This document shows positions 8,849 to 17,036 of a DNA stretch of 64,000 bases, piece after piece. Below the pieces are notes generated by a model. The model saw only the letters and a list, made by a program, of their open reading frames with translations. It was not told where the DNA came from and ran no database searches. Position 1 is the stretch's first letter. The number at the start of each line of letters is the position of its first letter. The translations under genes and the position numbers were made by a program. The DNA comes from Bacteroidaceae bacterium (GTDB lineage: Bacteria; Bacteroidota; Bacteroidia; Bacteroidales; Bacteroidaceae): the NCBI GenBank assembly GCA_017464345.1, contig JAFUAH010000030.1:17666-81665 (forward strand). The letters are read 5' to 3'.

Positions 8849-10135
8849 ATGAAAAAGTTATATATATTCATCTTACTGATGCTCATCGCCTTGTCTGTCG
8901 GTGCCCAGAACATCCGTTACTATAAGTATGGTCGCGAGGTTATGAGCGTAAACACCGATGATGTGTCCAGCATCGAATCCCTTACCGAAGCGCAACATCC
9001 TCTGGCTACTTATGTCAGTGGCAGTCTGCTTAGTGTGTATCCCATTGGCCGAAACCTCTGGCGCGCCACAGTGAAAGTATCTGATGGAGACGAGAATAAG
9101 GTTGGCTTCACCAGTACCCCGGAAGTCAGTACCGATGAAGCGACGTGGCAGAGTCTGAATATGGAGAGATTTGACAATACCCTGTATATATATTTGCCCA
9201 GCAATACTGACACTTACATGCAGATACGCACCTTGCGCGAGGGCATACCTTTCTATGCCGAGCCCGTACACATAGGCACGGGTTATTCGATATGGGATGC
9301 CGTGGGGGATGCCTCCTGTCTGTCATATACCTATGTGGAAGGCGAGGCTGTCGGCTATACAGGTATCGTACTGGAGCAGTTCTATGTGCAGAATGAAAGT
9401 CTGCTTGGGGAGTATGGAGCATGGGATAACGTCGTAAGATACATCAACACCTACTTGTCGACGCTGTCTCTTTCGCAACTTGACATTGCCTCTGAGGTGG
9501 AGTATACGGGAGGCACACTTCGGCTGCTAAGTTCAATTCCTGCCAGTGCTATAGACTATATTTGCTCGCAGACGCGAAAGGGCGAAGTGATTGTCGTACC
9601 CAATGCGCAGTATGAATATGACGCCAATATGGAAAATGTCAGTCAGGTGGCATGCGATGAATCGTGGGGTGCCCCCTGGGCCGAATATGTAGAAGTTATA
9701 GGGCGAAATATGCTTGTACAGACAACTATAGAATACACCACACCGATACTCCTGCCCGGGCAAAAGTATGACCTTTACGTTACGATGGTAAGTCAGGGAC
9801 TTCCCACATGGTTCCGCGTCGGTCATACCGAAATGACCGCAAGCGGCTCGATGTCTTCCATGTCATATTATGAGAATCCTTCGCCCATAACTGTGAACAG
9901 TGATGTTCCTAATGCTGACCTTATTGTAACAATAGGAAATTCTCAACGGGTCTTTGTGACAGGGACGGACGATTGTGAGCGTATCCTTGTTCAACAGGGA
10001 ATATCCACACCGTACGTTGCACCCATAAAGTTGACTATTGGCTCAATAGGCATGTCTTCATATCATGGGAAAGTTTATACACGCGAGTTACGAATTGCAG
10101 GTATAGAGTTAGTGCCGAGCACCGAAGGGGAATAG
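8849..10135 (+). CDS. Exported protein of unknown function
   Basis: 428 aa with a clear signal peptide (MKKLYIFILLMLIALSVGAQ). The mature N-terminus (NIRYYKYGREVMSVNTDDVSSIE) is typical of Prevotella secreted proteins whose first strands precede a longer beta-rich body. I recognise no catalytic motif. Base composition and position match the two upstream exported proteins, so it is probably the last gene of that operon. The next gene has its own promoter behind a terminator at 10277-10314. Confidence 0.6.
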   Translation: MKKLYIFILLMLIALSVGAQNIRYYKYGREVMSVNTDDVSSIESLTEAQHPLATYVSGSLLSVYPIGRNLWRATVKVSDGDENKVGFTSTPEVSTDEATWQSLNMERFDNTLYIYLPSNTDTYMQIRTLREGIPFYAEPVHIGTGYSIWDAVGDASCLSYTYVEGEAVGYTGIVLEQFYVQNESLLGEYGAWDNVVRYINTYLSTLSLSQLDIASEVEYTGGTLRLLSSIPASAIDYICSQTRKGEVIVVPNAQYEYDANMENVSQVACDESWGAPWAEYVEVIGRNMLVQTTIEYTTPILLPGQKYDLYVTMVSQGLPTWFRVGHTEMTASGSMSSMSYYENPSPITVNSDVPNADLIVTIGNSQRVFVTGTDDCERILVQQGISTPYVAPIKLTIGSIGMSSYHGKVYTRELRIAGIELVPSTEGE

Positions 10136-10276
10136 CGATAGCCAAGACGACTTAGAGCCTGGGCGAGCGCGAAATCATGGCATCACGGGATATGCGAGAT
10201 TAGCGTCCCTATGTGCGACGGTTTAGTATTGCGGCACAGGGAAGAAAGTGTCGCACGGCAGGAAGGGATACTTAGC

Positions 10277-10314
10277 GGGGTCGTGTTAAAAGTAAGTGGC
10301 ACGACCCCATTTTT
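10277..10314 (+). terminator. Rho-independent terminator
   Basis: Perfect 9-bp stem GGGGTCGTG/CACGACCCC with a 14-base loop, then A and five T. The rest of the 296-bp gap (10136-10276) holds two overlapping potential hairpins (GTGCGAC/GTCGCAC and CCCTATGTGC/GCACAGGG) that exclude one another. Confidence 0.85.
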
Positions 10315-10367
10315 GTCCTGCCTAATTTTTGCCCTATGCTCTGTTCGTAAGATTATCGGCTTCCTGT

Positions 10368-10398
10368 TTTGCATTACGCAGAAAAATCCGTACCTTTG
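10368..10398 (+). promoter_or_regulatory. Bacteroidetes-type promoter of sulfatase gene
   Basis: TTTG at 10368-10371, 19-bp spacer, TACCTTTG at 10391-10398. It supports the ATG at 10432 as start and rules out the in-frame TTG at 10369, which lies inside the promoter. Confidence 0.8.
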
Positions 10399-10431
10399 CA
10401 TCGGAAACCACTTGCCCTAAATCACGAAGCC

Positions 10432-12069
10432 ATGGACAGACACCTCATCTTGAAATTATCAATTGTCAATTGTCAATTGTCGATTTGCGCCATGGCTATG
10501 GCGCAGTCGCGTCCCAACATTGTCTATATCATGACCGACGACCACACGGCACAGATGATGTCGTGCTACGGCCAGAGCCCCATCCAGACTCCCAATCTCG
10601 ACCGCCTGGCCCGGGAGGGTGTGCGCTTCACGAACAGCTTTGTCGCCAATTCGCTCTCCGGCCCCAGTCGCGCCTGTATGCTCACGGGCAAGCTTTCTCA
10701 TAAGAACGGATTCACCAACAACGAGCATGGCATCTTCGACGGCTCACAACAGACCATGCCCAAACTGATGCAGCAGGCCGGATACCAGACGGCCATCGTG
10801 GGCAAGTGGCACCTGGTCAGCACCCCCACGGGCTTCGACCACTGGGACATCCTGGAGGGACAGGGCGAGTACTACAACCCCACCTTCCTCCACCAGGACG
10901 GCACCCAGAGCCGCGAACAGGGCTACTGCACCGACATCATCACCGACAAGGCCATCCAGTGGATGGAGGGACGCGACCGGCAGAAGCCCTTCATACTCCT
11001 GGTCCACCACAAGGCTTGCCATCGCGACTGGCTACCCGACCTCAAGGACATACACGAGTTTGAGAACCAGACCTTCCCCCTGCCCCAGAACTTCTGGGAC
11101 ACGTGGCAGGGCCGACAGGCGGCGCAGGACCAGGAGATGTCCATCTCCTCTGCCCACGACATGGACATCATCTACGACAACAAGATTTACCTCCCCGGCG
11201 ACACCAGTCGGCTCTCGCAGCTCTACCTCGACTACGTGAACCGCCTCTCGCCGGCCGACCGCCAGACCTACTTCCAGTTCCACGACTCGCTCAGCCGGGC
11301 CTTCAAGGCCCATCCCCTCACGGGTCGCCAGCTCACTGAATACAAGTTCCAGCGCTACATGCGCGACTATGCCAAGGTCACCAAGAGCCTCGACGAGAAC
11401 GTGGGACGCCTCATGCAGTACCTGGAGGACAATGGACTGCTGGACAACACCCTCGTCGTCTATACCAGCGACCAGGGCTTCTACATGGGCGAGCACGGAT
11501 GGTTCGACAAGCGCTTCATGTACGAGGAAAGTCTCAACACTCCCCTGCTGATGCGCCTGCCCCAGGGCTACGCCCGCCGGGGCCTCATCGACGAGATGGT
11601 GCAGAACATCGACTATGCCCCTACGTTCCTGGAGATGGCCGGAGCCCCTATTCCCAAGGACATACAAGGCCAGTCGATGGTGCCGCTGCTGAAAGAAAGT
11701 GGAAAAATGAAAGAATTGAAAAAGGGAAATAAATCCTCCAATGTTTCCATCCCCCCCCACTGGCGCACGGCCATCTACTACCACTACTACGAGTACCCCG
11801 CCGAGCACATGGTGCGCCGCCACTACGGCATCCGCACCCAGCGCTACAAGCTCATCCACTTCTATCCCCACACCACGGCCGCACAGGACACCACGGGCCG
11901 GCGGCCCATCGACCAGTGGGAACTCTACGACCTGCAGACCGACCCCTCCGAGATGCACAACCGCTATGGCGACCCCGCCTACCGCAAGGTGCAGAAACAG
12001 CTACACAAGCGTCTGCGCCAGCTGCAGCGGCACTACGACGACCCGATAGAACAGGAGCTGCGCCACTGA
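10432..12069 (+). CDS. Exported S1-family sulfatase (Ser-type)
   Basis: 545-aa arylsulfatase-like hydrolase that removes sulfate esters, probably from glycans. The metal site begins with TDDH (Asp36-Asp37), and the maturation motif is SGPSR (76-80) in LSGPSRACMLTG. The nucleophile residue is therefore Ser76, to be turned into formylglycine by an anaerobic maturase like the one at 61433. The DQGFYMGEHGWFDKRFMYEES block resembles Bacteroides S1_8/S1_11 enzymes, some of which act on 6-O-sulfated GlcNAc. Two AT-rich repeat-like patches interrupt the GC-rich gene: one forms part of the signal peptide, the other (11693-11737) encodes a Lys-rich insert. Confidence 0.85.
   Translation: MDRHLILKLSIVNCQLSICAMAMAQSRPNIVYIMTDDHTAQMMSCYGQSPIQTPNLDRLAREGVRFTNSFVANSLSGPSRACMLTGKLSHKNGFTNNEHGIFDGSQQTMPKLMQQAGYQTAIVGKWHLVSTPTGFDHWDILEGQGEYYNPTFLHQDGTQSREQGYCTDIITDKAIQWMEGRDRQKPFILLVHHKACHRDWLPDLKDIHEFENQTFPLPQNFWDTWQGRQAAQDQEMSISSAHDMDIIYDNKIYLPGDTSRLSQLYLDYVNRLSPADRQTYFQFHDSLSRAFKAHPLTGRQLTEYKFQRYMRDYAKVTKSLDENVGRLMQYLEDNGLLDNTLVVYTSDQGFYMGEHGWFDKRFMYEESLNTPLLMRLPQGYARRGLIDEMVQNIDYAPTFLEMAGAPIPKDIQGQSMVPLLKESGKMKELKKGNKSSNVSIPPHWRTAIYYHYYEYPAEHMVRRHYGIRTQRYKLIHFYPHTTAAQDTTGRRPIDQWELYDLQTDPSEMHNRYGDPAYRKVQKQLHKRLRQLQRHYDDPIEQELRH
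10460..10480 (+). repeat. CAATTGT heptamer triplet inside sulfatase signal peptide
   Basis: Three exact head-to-tail copies of CAATTGT encode part of the signal peptide (SIVNCQLS). The codons still give a hydrophobic stretch, so export is probably kept. Confidence 0.85.
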
Positions 12070-12094
12070 GCCCACGCTCCACTCCGCCCCCCCG

Positions 12095-12240
12095 ATTTCG
12101 TCCCGTACAGGATGCGCCTCCGTCCCGTGCAGGTCTGAGTTCCGTCCCGCCCGCGTTGGACCTCCGACCCGTACGGGACGGAGGCGCATCTTATCCGTGC
12201 GTGTGCGCATGGGCGTACGCACGCACGTTCCTTTACTATA
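12095..12240. repeat. GC-rich palindromic composite repeat
   Basis: A perfect 18-bp inverted repeat (12111-12128 and 12173-12190, GATGCGCCTCCGTCCCGT and its complement) encloses further CCCGTnCGGG-like words and an AGGTC/GACCT inner stem. Next to it is a second palindrome built on GTGCGTGTGCGC, then an AT-rich TATATATA stretch. The same components recur, flipped, at 46500-46660. The remaining gap to 12433 shows no gene. Confidence 0.65.
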
Positions 12241-12433
12241 TATAAAACCGATTCAAGCGCATTTCTCACCGAAGTCAGCACCTTTTAGGCACGCTCTACC
12301 TGCCAAACGGACACATTTTCCGTCATCTGCTGCATTTTTCTGCCAAAATATTAGGTTATCCAGTGATTTTTACCTTAATTTGCATTGATTTTGTGTAAAC
12401 TAATGTAACCCGAATCATTACCTAAAAACAAAA

Positions 12434-14371
12434 ATGATGGACTCTTTAGAACAGACCAAGCAGAATGAGGCCGAAGTGGACGTACAGCCCACCGAAGCCG
12501 TAGAGACCGTGGCCCCAGAGGCCCCCGAAACCGAGAACACACCGCAGGAAGCGGCTCCCACAGAGGAGGCTACAGCCCCAGCAAAGGAGAATGCTGCTCC
12601 CACGGAGGAGGAGAGTGCCCCAGCAGAGGAGGAAGCCCCACAGATTCCCCTGATGAAGACCAAGGAGGAAGTGCTGGCCCGCGCACAGGAAATCGCAGAG
12701 CAGAACGAGGGAGGCGACAAGCAGGAACTGGAACTGCTGAAGCAGCTCTACTATAAATACCATAAGGCCGACATGCTGGCCGCCCATCAGGCATACATCG
12801 ATGCCGGAGGCGACCCCGAGGCCTACCAACCCGAAATAGACCCGACGGAAGAACCCTTCAAGCAGGCCATGCAGCAGATACGCCAGCGCCGTGCCGAGCT
12901 GCAGGCCGAAGTGGAACGCCAGAGGACTGAAAACCTGGCGAAGAAGCAAGCCGTCATCGAGAAAATAAAACAACTGGCCACTACACCCGAAGAGGCAGGC
13001 AAGTCGTACGACGCCTTCAAGGAACTGCAAAACGAGTGGAAGGAGATAGGCCCCGTGCCTGCCGAGAACGTGTCGGAGGTGTGGAAGAACTACCAACTCT
13101 ACGTGGAGCAGTTCTACGACATGCTGAAGCTGAACATCCAGTTCCGCGAATACGACTTCCGCAAGAACCTGGAGGCCAAGACCCTCCTGTGTGAGCAGGC
13201 CGAAAAACTGACCGAGGAGACCGACGTCGTGAAGGCCATCAACCAGCTCCAGACGCTGCACCAGGAGTGGAAGGAGATAGGCCCCGTGGCCAAGGAACTG
13301 CGCGAGGAAATCTGGAACCGCTTCAAGGAGGCCAGCACCGTCATACGCAAGCGCCACCAGGACTTCTTCGAGGCTCGCAAGGCCCAGGAGGAGGAGAACC
13401 TGCAGAAGAAGACCGAACTGTGCGAACAGGTGGAGGCCATCTCCACCGACGGGCTCAAGACCTTTGCCGACTGGGATGCCAAGACGAAGGAAATCATTGA
13501 CCTGCAAGCCGTCTGGAAGACCATCGGCTTTGCCCCGCAGAAGGTGAATACGCAGATATTCGAGCGCTTCCGCGCCGCCTGCGACAAGTTCTTCACCGAG
13601 AAGGCTGCCTACTTCAAGGCCGTGAAGGAAGAACTGAACCAGAACCTGCAGAAGAAGAAGGCCCTGGTGGAGAAGGCCGAGGCGCTGAAGGACAGCACCG
13701 AATGGAAGCAGACGAGCGATGCCCTCATCGAACTGCAAAAGCAGTGGAAGAGCATCGGCGCCGTGCCCCGCAAGGTGAGCGACGAACTGTGGAAGCGCTT
13801 CGTGGGTGCCTGCGACCAGTTCTTCGAGGCCAAGAGCAAGGCTACCGCCGGAGAGCGCGAGGAGCAGCAGGAGAACCTGCAGAAGAAGCAGGCCGTCATC
13901 GAGCAACTGCGGGCCCTGGCCGCCAACACCGCCGAGGCCACCGCGCAGAAGGTGCGCGAACTGCAGCAGGAGTGGAACGCCATCGGCTTTGTGCCCATCC
14001 GCGACAAGGACAAGCTCTACCGGCAGTACCGCGAGGTTGTCGATGGCCTGTACAAGCAGCTTAACCTGGACCGCGCCGAGCAGCGCCTGAACAGCTTCAG
14101 GACAACGCTGAAGGTGAGCGCCGAGAGCGGTGCCAACACACTGGCCCGCGAGCGCGACCGCCTGGCCCGTGCCTACGAAATCATGAAGTCCGAACTACAG
14201 ACCTACGAGAACAACATCGGTTTCCTCTCGGCCAGCAGCAAGAAGGGCAATTCGCTGGTGCTGGAGATTCAGAAGAAAGTAGATAAGCTGAAGGACGAGC
14301 TGAACCTGTTGGTGCAGAAAATCAAGGCCGTAGAGACAGAGATGCGCAACCAACAGAAGGAAGAGGCGTAA
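12434..14371 (+). CDS. DUF349-repeat coiled-coil protein
   Basis: 645 aa. Residues 1-75 are an acidic, Glu/Ala/Pro-rich low-complexity region. The remainder carries about five DUF349 repeats, each with the signature LQxxWKxIGxVP followed by W/F-x-RF and a Gln/Glu/Lys-rich helix (LQNEWKEIGPVP, LHQEWKEIGPVA, LQAVWKTIGFAP, LQKQWKSIGAVP, LQQEWNAIGFVP), then a C-terminal coiled coil. There is no signal peptide, so it is cytoplasmic. The family is common in Bacteroidetes and its role is not established. MetMet allows a start at 12434 or 12437. Confidence 0.85.
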   Translation: MMDSLEQTKQNEAEVDVQPTEAVETVAPEAPETENTPQEAAPTEEATAPAKENAAPTEEESAPAEEEAPQIPLMKTKEEVLARAQEIAEQNEGGDKQELELLKQLYYKYHKADMLAAHQAYIDAGGDPEAYQPEIDPTEEPFKQAMQQIRQRRAELQAEVERQRTENLAKKQAVIEKIKQLATTPEEAGKSYDAFKELQNEWKEIGPVPAENVSEVWKNYQLYVEQFYDMLKLNIQFREYDFRKNLEAKTLLCEQAEKLTEETDVVKAINQLQTLHQEWKEIGPVAKELREEIWNRFKEASTVIRKRHQDFFEARKAQEEENLQKKTELCEQVEAISTDGLKTFADWDAKTKEIIDLQAVWKTIGFAPQKVNTQIFERFRAACDKFFTEKAAYFKAVKEELNQNLQKKKALVEKAEALKDSTEWKQTSDALIELQKQWKSIGAVPRKVSDELWKRFVGACDQFFEAKSKATAGEREEQQENLQKKQAVIEQLRALAANTAEATAQKVRELQQEWNAIGFVPIRDKDKLYRQYREVVDGLYKQLNLDRAEQRLNSFRTTLKVSAESGANTLARERDRLARAYEIMKSELQTYENNIGFLSASSKKGNSLVLEIQKKVDKLKDELNLLVQKIKAVETEMRNQQKEEA

Positions 14372-14380
14372 GTTACATCA

Positions 14381-14412
14381 TGTAGGGGCGTACCTCCGTG
14401 TACGCCCCTACA
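14381..14412. repeat. Perfect 13-bp hairpin without T-run
   Basis: TGTAGGGGCGTAC and its exact complement flank a 6-base loop, 10 bp after the DUF349 gene stop. No T-tract follows, so it may be a dispersed palindrome or an mRNA 3' stabiliser rather than a simple terminator. Confidence 0.7.
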
Positions 14413-14433
14413 GTTGAACCGCTATAAAACGAA

Positions 14434-14461
14434 GAAAGCCGCTCAGCGTTGAGCGGCTTTC
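14434..14461 (-). terminator. Terminator of tRNA-Gln
   Basis: Perfect 12-bp stem GAAAGCCGCTCA/TGAGCGGCTTTC with a 4-base loop just 3' of tRNA-Gln on the minus strand, followed there by a T-rich stretch. It could also stop plus-strand reading. Confidence 0.8.
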
Positions 14462-14470
14462 TCTTGTCTG

Positions 14471-14541
14471 TTGGGCTACCCGGACTCGAACCAGGAAAGG
14501 CAGGACCAGAATCTGCAGTGTTACCATTACACCATAGCCCA
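14471..14541 (-). tRNA. tRNA-Gln (CUG)
   Basis: A 71-nt cloverleaf on the minus strand: acceptor TGGGCTA/TAGCCCA, D arm GTGT/ACAC, anticodon loop TTCTGGT (anticodon CTG), T arm CCTGG-TTCGAGT-CCGGG, discriminator A. CCA is not encoded. The last anticodon-stem pair is an A-C mismatch (31-39). It is divergent from tRNA-Lys, and both use matching promoters. Confidence 0.92.
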
Positions 14542-14562
14542 ATGACTTCCTTAAAAGCGAGG

Positions 14563-14593
14563 CAAAGGTACGCACTTTTTCCGTATCTGCAAA
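14563..14593 (-). promoter_or_regulatory. Promoter of tRNA-Gln
   Basis: On the minus strand, TTTG (14590-14593) and TACCTTTG (14563-14570) are 19 bp apart. Bases 14562-14593 are an exact inverted copy of the tRNA-Lys promoter at 14643-14674. Confidence 0.85.
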
Positions 14594-14642
14594 ACTTTTT
14601 TAGAGAAAAATGCACTAAATACTCAAAAAAAACCCAAAAGCG

Positions 14643-14673
14643 TTTGCAGATACGGAAAAAGTGCGTACCTTTG
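14643..14673 (+). promoter_or_regulatory. Promoter of tRNA-Lys
   Basis: TTTG at 14643-14646, 19 bp, TACCTTTG at 14666-14673. It is followed by GCACTCGCTA, a block also present at the tRNA-Leu promoter (38150s, minus strand). Confidence 0.85.
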
Positions 14674-14708
14674 CACTCGCTATCCTGAAAGGGGTGGTTT
14701 TATGGTCA

Positions 14709-14784
14709 GACCCGCTAGCTCAGCTGGTAGAGCACAACACTTTTAATGTTGGGGTCTCGGGTTCGAGCCCCGAGCGGGTCACCA
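14709..14784 (+). tRNA. tRNA-Lys (UUU)
   Basis: A 76-nt cloverleaf with acceptor GACCCGC/GCGGGTC, anticodon loop CTTTTAA (anticodon TTT), T loop TTCGAGC and an encoded 3' ACCA. Unlike the other two tRNAs here, the CCA end is in the DNA. A strong terminator follows at once. Confidence 0.95.
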
Positions 14785-14789
14785 AGAAG

Positions 14790-14814
14790 GAGGGGCGGCA
14801 AGCCCCTCTTTTTT
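14790..14814 (+). terminator. Terminator of tRNA-Lys
   Basis: Perfect 7-bp stem GAGGGGC/GCCCCTC, 5-base loop and six T. Confidence 0.92.
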
Positions 14815-14898
14815 CGTAAGGAACGACGGAGCGGGCGGGCGGATAGCAAAAAAAGAAGAAGATAGATACTTATATATATCAATAGGGAAAAAAGCAAT

Positions 14899-15672
14899 AT
14901 GAAGCGTAAAAGCATTACGGTATGGGCCCTGACGGTGGCCCTGGTGTGCCTGCTCGTGACTGGGTGTAAGTCTGGCTGCAGTGAAATCACAGACGACAAC
15001 AAGACCGTGGAGCGGACGGAGGGACAAGATTCGGTGTTCATGAACATCGACTTCCCCCAGTGCGGCAACAAACTGTTGCAGACAGCCATCGTGGAGTACA
15101 TCAGCGAGACGCTGGGCGGAACCTACGAAGGCGACTATGCCGACACCGACTCCCTGATGGCCCACTATGCGTCGGAGTACATGGCCGACATGCGGGAGAT
15201 TCGTTCTGAGTTCCTGGACGACGTGCCCATGGAGTTCTACCGCGAGGCCACGGTGAACAAGGTCTATGAGACCGACAAGGTGGTCACCTATGTGTTCTCG
15301 ACCGAGGAGTACAGCGGTGGGGCCCATGGCATCGGTTCGGTGTCGGGCGTGACCTTCCGCAAGAGCGACGGTCGCCGCGTGGGGCTCGACATGCTCCGCG
15401 AATGCGACCTGAGCGAAGAGGTGAAGGAGGGGCTGATGGAGTACTTCGAGGTGAAGACCGACAAGGAACTGGAGGAGAACCTGATGGGTGTGGATGCCGA
15501 CCTGATACCCATGCCTGAGACCAGGCCCTACTTCATGGACGGCGGCCTGGTGTTCGTCTATCAGAGCTACGAGATAGCCTGCTACGCCGCAGGCCGGCCC
15601 TCGTTCACCATCCCCTACGAAAAGTTGCGCCCCATGCTCAATGTCACAGGGCGCCGTCTGTTCTCGGAATAA
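14899..15672 (+). CDS. DUF3298-type lipoprotein
   Basis: 257-aa predicted lipoprotein: a signal peptide with lipobox LVTGC (lipid-bearing Cys23). The mature part resembles the DUF4163/DUF3298 pair also found in the RsiV anti-sigma ectodomain, with the hallmark EEYSGGAHG stretch near residue 140 followed by a TFRKSDGRRVGLDMLRE segment. Such proteins sit in the envelope and some bind lysozyme, but no function can be assigned here. The gene stands alone between tRNA-Lys and a convergent regulator, sharing a bidirectional terminator with the latter. Confidence 0.78.
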   Translation: MKRKSITVWALTVALVCLLVTGCKSGCSEITDDNKTVERTEGQDSVFMNIDFPQCGNKLLQTAIVEYISETLGGTYEGDYADTDSLMAHYASEYMADMREIRSEFLDDVPMEFYREATVNKVYETDKVVTYVFSTEEYSGGAHGIGSVSGVTFRKSDGRRVGLDMLRECDLSEEVKEGLMEYFEVKTDKELEENLMGVDADLIPMPETRPYFMDGGLVFVYQSYEIACYAAGRPSFTIPYEKLRPMLNVTGRRLFSE

Positions 15673-15680
15673 GAAAGAGC

Positions 15681-15718
15681 GAGAGCGGGTATGTCGTGCA
15701 TTCGGCATACCCGCTCTC
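15681..15718. terminator. Bidirectional terminator hairpin
   Basis: Perfect 13-bp stem GAGAGCGGGTATG/CATACCCGCTCTC between the convergent lipoprotein gene and the regulator gene. T-runs are weak on both sides. Confidence 0.75.
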
Positions 15719-15722
15719 TCGT

Positions 15723-16718
15723 TTAGAGTTTCACGTCTTCCACGTTGATGATGCCGTTCACGATGGCATAGATGGTAAGCCCGGCAGCCGCATGGATGTC
15801 GAGCTTTCTGGATATATTGCGGCGGTGCGTCATCACCGTGTTTACGGAGATAAACATCCGTTCGGCAATCTCCTTGTTCGCCAGGCCCATGGCCACCAGG
15901 CGGATGACCTCGCGCTCGCGGTCGCTAAGCGTATTGTCGGAGAGAGGAGAATTTGCTGCCGCCCTTGTGTCGGAGTCCATTTGCAACTCTGATTCTTCAC
16001 TCTTCACTCTTCGTTCTTCACTTTCAGCCACCTCCTGCTCCAACTGCCTTACGCACTGGCTGAACAGCGTGTCCTCCATGTGGCAGTGGTTCAGGAAGTC
16101 CTCCTCCACCATGTAGATGTCCATCAACGCGTCGCTCAGCAGGGCGGCGTTCTGGTCGTTGGGGTAGTACTTGATGATGATGCTCTTCAGTTCCGACAGG
16201 CTGCGGTCGATGCTGTTGTGACTGCCTTCGTGCTGGCTGGTGAAGTCGGCCAGTCGATGTCCGCCCGTCTGTCCTTGCAGCAGGCCCTCGACGTAGGGAT
16301 GCACGTTGGCGTTCTCGTACTCCATGTGGCGGGAGACCTCGGCCACGTATTCGTCGTAGAACTTCACGATGAGCACGGCTATCTGCGAGCGCATGTCAAT
16401 GGCCTGGAGCAGTTTACGCCGTATGGCCGGCAGCCGGTAGTCGGTGAAGTAGGTGTGGGAGTTCCTGAGGTATCGGAGCATGGTGGGCAGGTCTATGTGC
16501 TCCACCATCTCAGTGATGTGGGCATGGTTGGTGTCCTTCAGGAAGTTCACAACGGTCAGGAAGGTGGGAGCATCCACCCCCGCTTTCTTGCAGGTCTCGG
16601 CCACCGTCTGGTCGCCGAAGCCCAGAGTGATGCCGAAGCGGCTTATCATCTGCAGCATCCGATAGTCGTCGCTGATGACGTCGCTCATCGGGTCGGTTTC
16701 GTGGTATCGTCCAGTCAT
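15723..16718 (-). CDS. ScdA/hemerythrin-LuxR transcriptional regulator
   Basis: 331 aa in three parts. Residues about 25-75 resemble the ScdA/DUF542 N-domain (TVAETCKKAGVDAPTFLTVVNFL). The middle is a hemerythrin-like four-helix domain with candidate iron ligands in LRNSHTYF, RHMEYENANVHP, TSQHEGSHNS and NHCHMEDTLF. The C-terminus is a LuxR/GerE HTH (LSDREREVIRLVAMGLANKEIAER). A di-iron sensor of oxygen, NO or iron driving transcription is the natural inference. The linker before the HTH (EERRVKSEESEL) comes from a heptamer repeat. The gene is divergent from the porin-imelysin-cytochrome operon, its likely target. Confidence 0.8.
   Translation of the reverse strand: MTGRYHETDPMSDVISDDYRMLQMISRFGITLGFGDQTVAETCKKAGVDAPTFLTVVNFLKDTNHAHITEMVEHIDLPTMLRYLRNSHTYFTDYRLPAIRRKLLQAIDMRSQIAVLIVKFYDEYVAEVSRHMEYENANVHPYVEGLLQGQTGGHRLADFTSQHEGSHNSIDRSLSELKSIIIKYYPNDQNAALLSDALMDIYMVEEDFLNHCHMEDTLFSQCVRQLEQEVAESEERRVKSEESELQMDSDTRAAANSPLSDNTLSDREREVIRLVAMGLANKEIAERMFISVNTVMTHRRNISRKLDIHAAAGLTIYAIVNGIINVEDVKL
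15992..16022 (-). repeat. 31-bp GAAGAGT repeat in regulator linker
   Basis: Imperfect GAAGAGT heptamers. The 31 bases are identical to 25397-25427 in the cytochrome c synthase gene, in the same reading frame. Confidence 0.85.
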
Positions 16719-16737
16719 TCTTTCTTTTTTTTATTTT

Positions 16738-16895
16738 AACACAGAGCTTTAATTTCTCATTTCTCTTTAGAGATTACAAGAGGCATCCACGGATACTTCA
16801 CAGAGGGGCTACGCCCTCACTTTCCGCCGTAGGCTCTCTGTGTAAGACCTTTGGTCTCTCTGTTTTTCTCTCGTCATAAATAAACCTCTGTGTTG
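16738..16895. repeat. Nested palindromic element in regulator leader
   Basis: AACACAGAG near 16739 pairs with CTCTGTGTT near 16886, and CACAGAGGGGCTACGCC pairs loosely with GGCTCTCTGTG inside. It contains GTAAGACC-TTTGGTCTCTCTG, matched by a similar word at 45050-45080. It lies in the long 5' leader of the regulator gene; nothing else is seen in 16719-16905. Confidence 0.55.
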
Positions 16896-16908
16896 AATAA
16901 TCACCCTG

Positions 16909-16940
16909 CAAAGGTACAAAAAGCCCCTGTTTTAACCAAT
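16909..16940 (-). promoter_or_regulatory. Promoter of hemerythrin-LuxR regulator gene
   Basis: Minus-strand ATTG (16937-16940), 20-bp spacer, TACCTTTG (16909-16916). This predicts a leader of roughly 185 nt that includes the palindromic element. Confidence 0.75.
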
Positions 16941-16991
16941 ATTAAGTATCAGAAATAAGGCGGAGCACGTGCAAAATCGCAAATTTTGAGT

Positions 16992-17023
16992 ATTGCAAGA
17001 TAGACGGAAAGACCGTAATTTTG
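16992..17023 (+). promoter_or_regulatory. Promoter of porin-imelysin-cytochrome operon
   Basis: ATTG at 16992-16995, 20-bp spacer, TAATTTTG at 17016-17023. The start site would fall near 17030, very close to the ATG at 17037 and so favouring the ATG at 17049. Confidence 0.7.
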
Positions 17024-17036
17024 CAGTCGGTTTGAT

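Noticed and set aside
10369-10431. Upstream TTG start for the sulfatase
   Set aside because: The TTG lies inside the promoter, and the added residues would precede a normal signal peptide.
12446-13906. 486-codon minus-strand frame opposite the DUF349 gene
   Set aside because: Leu/Val-rich mirror of a repetitive helical gene; no start signal and no recognisable domain.
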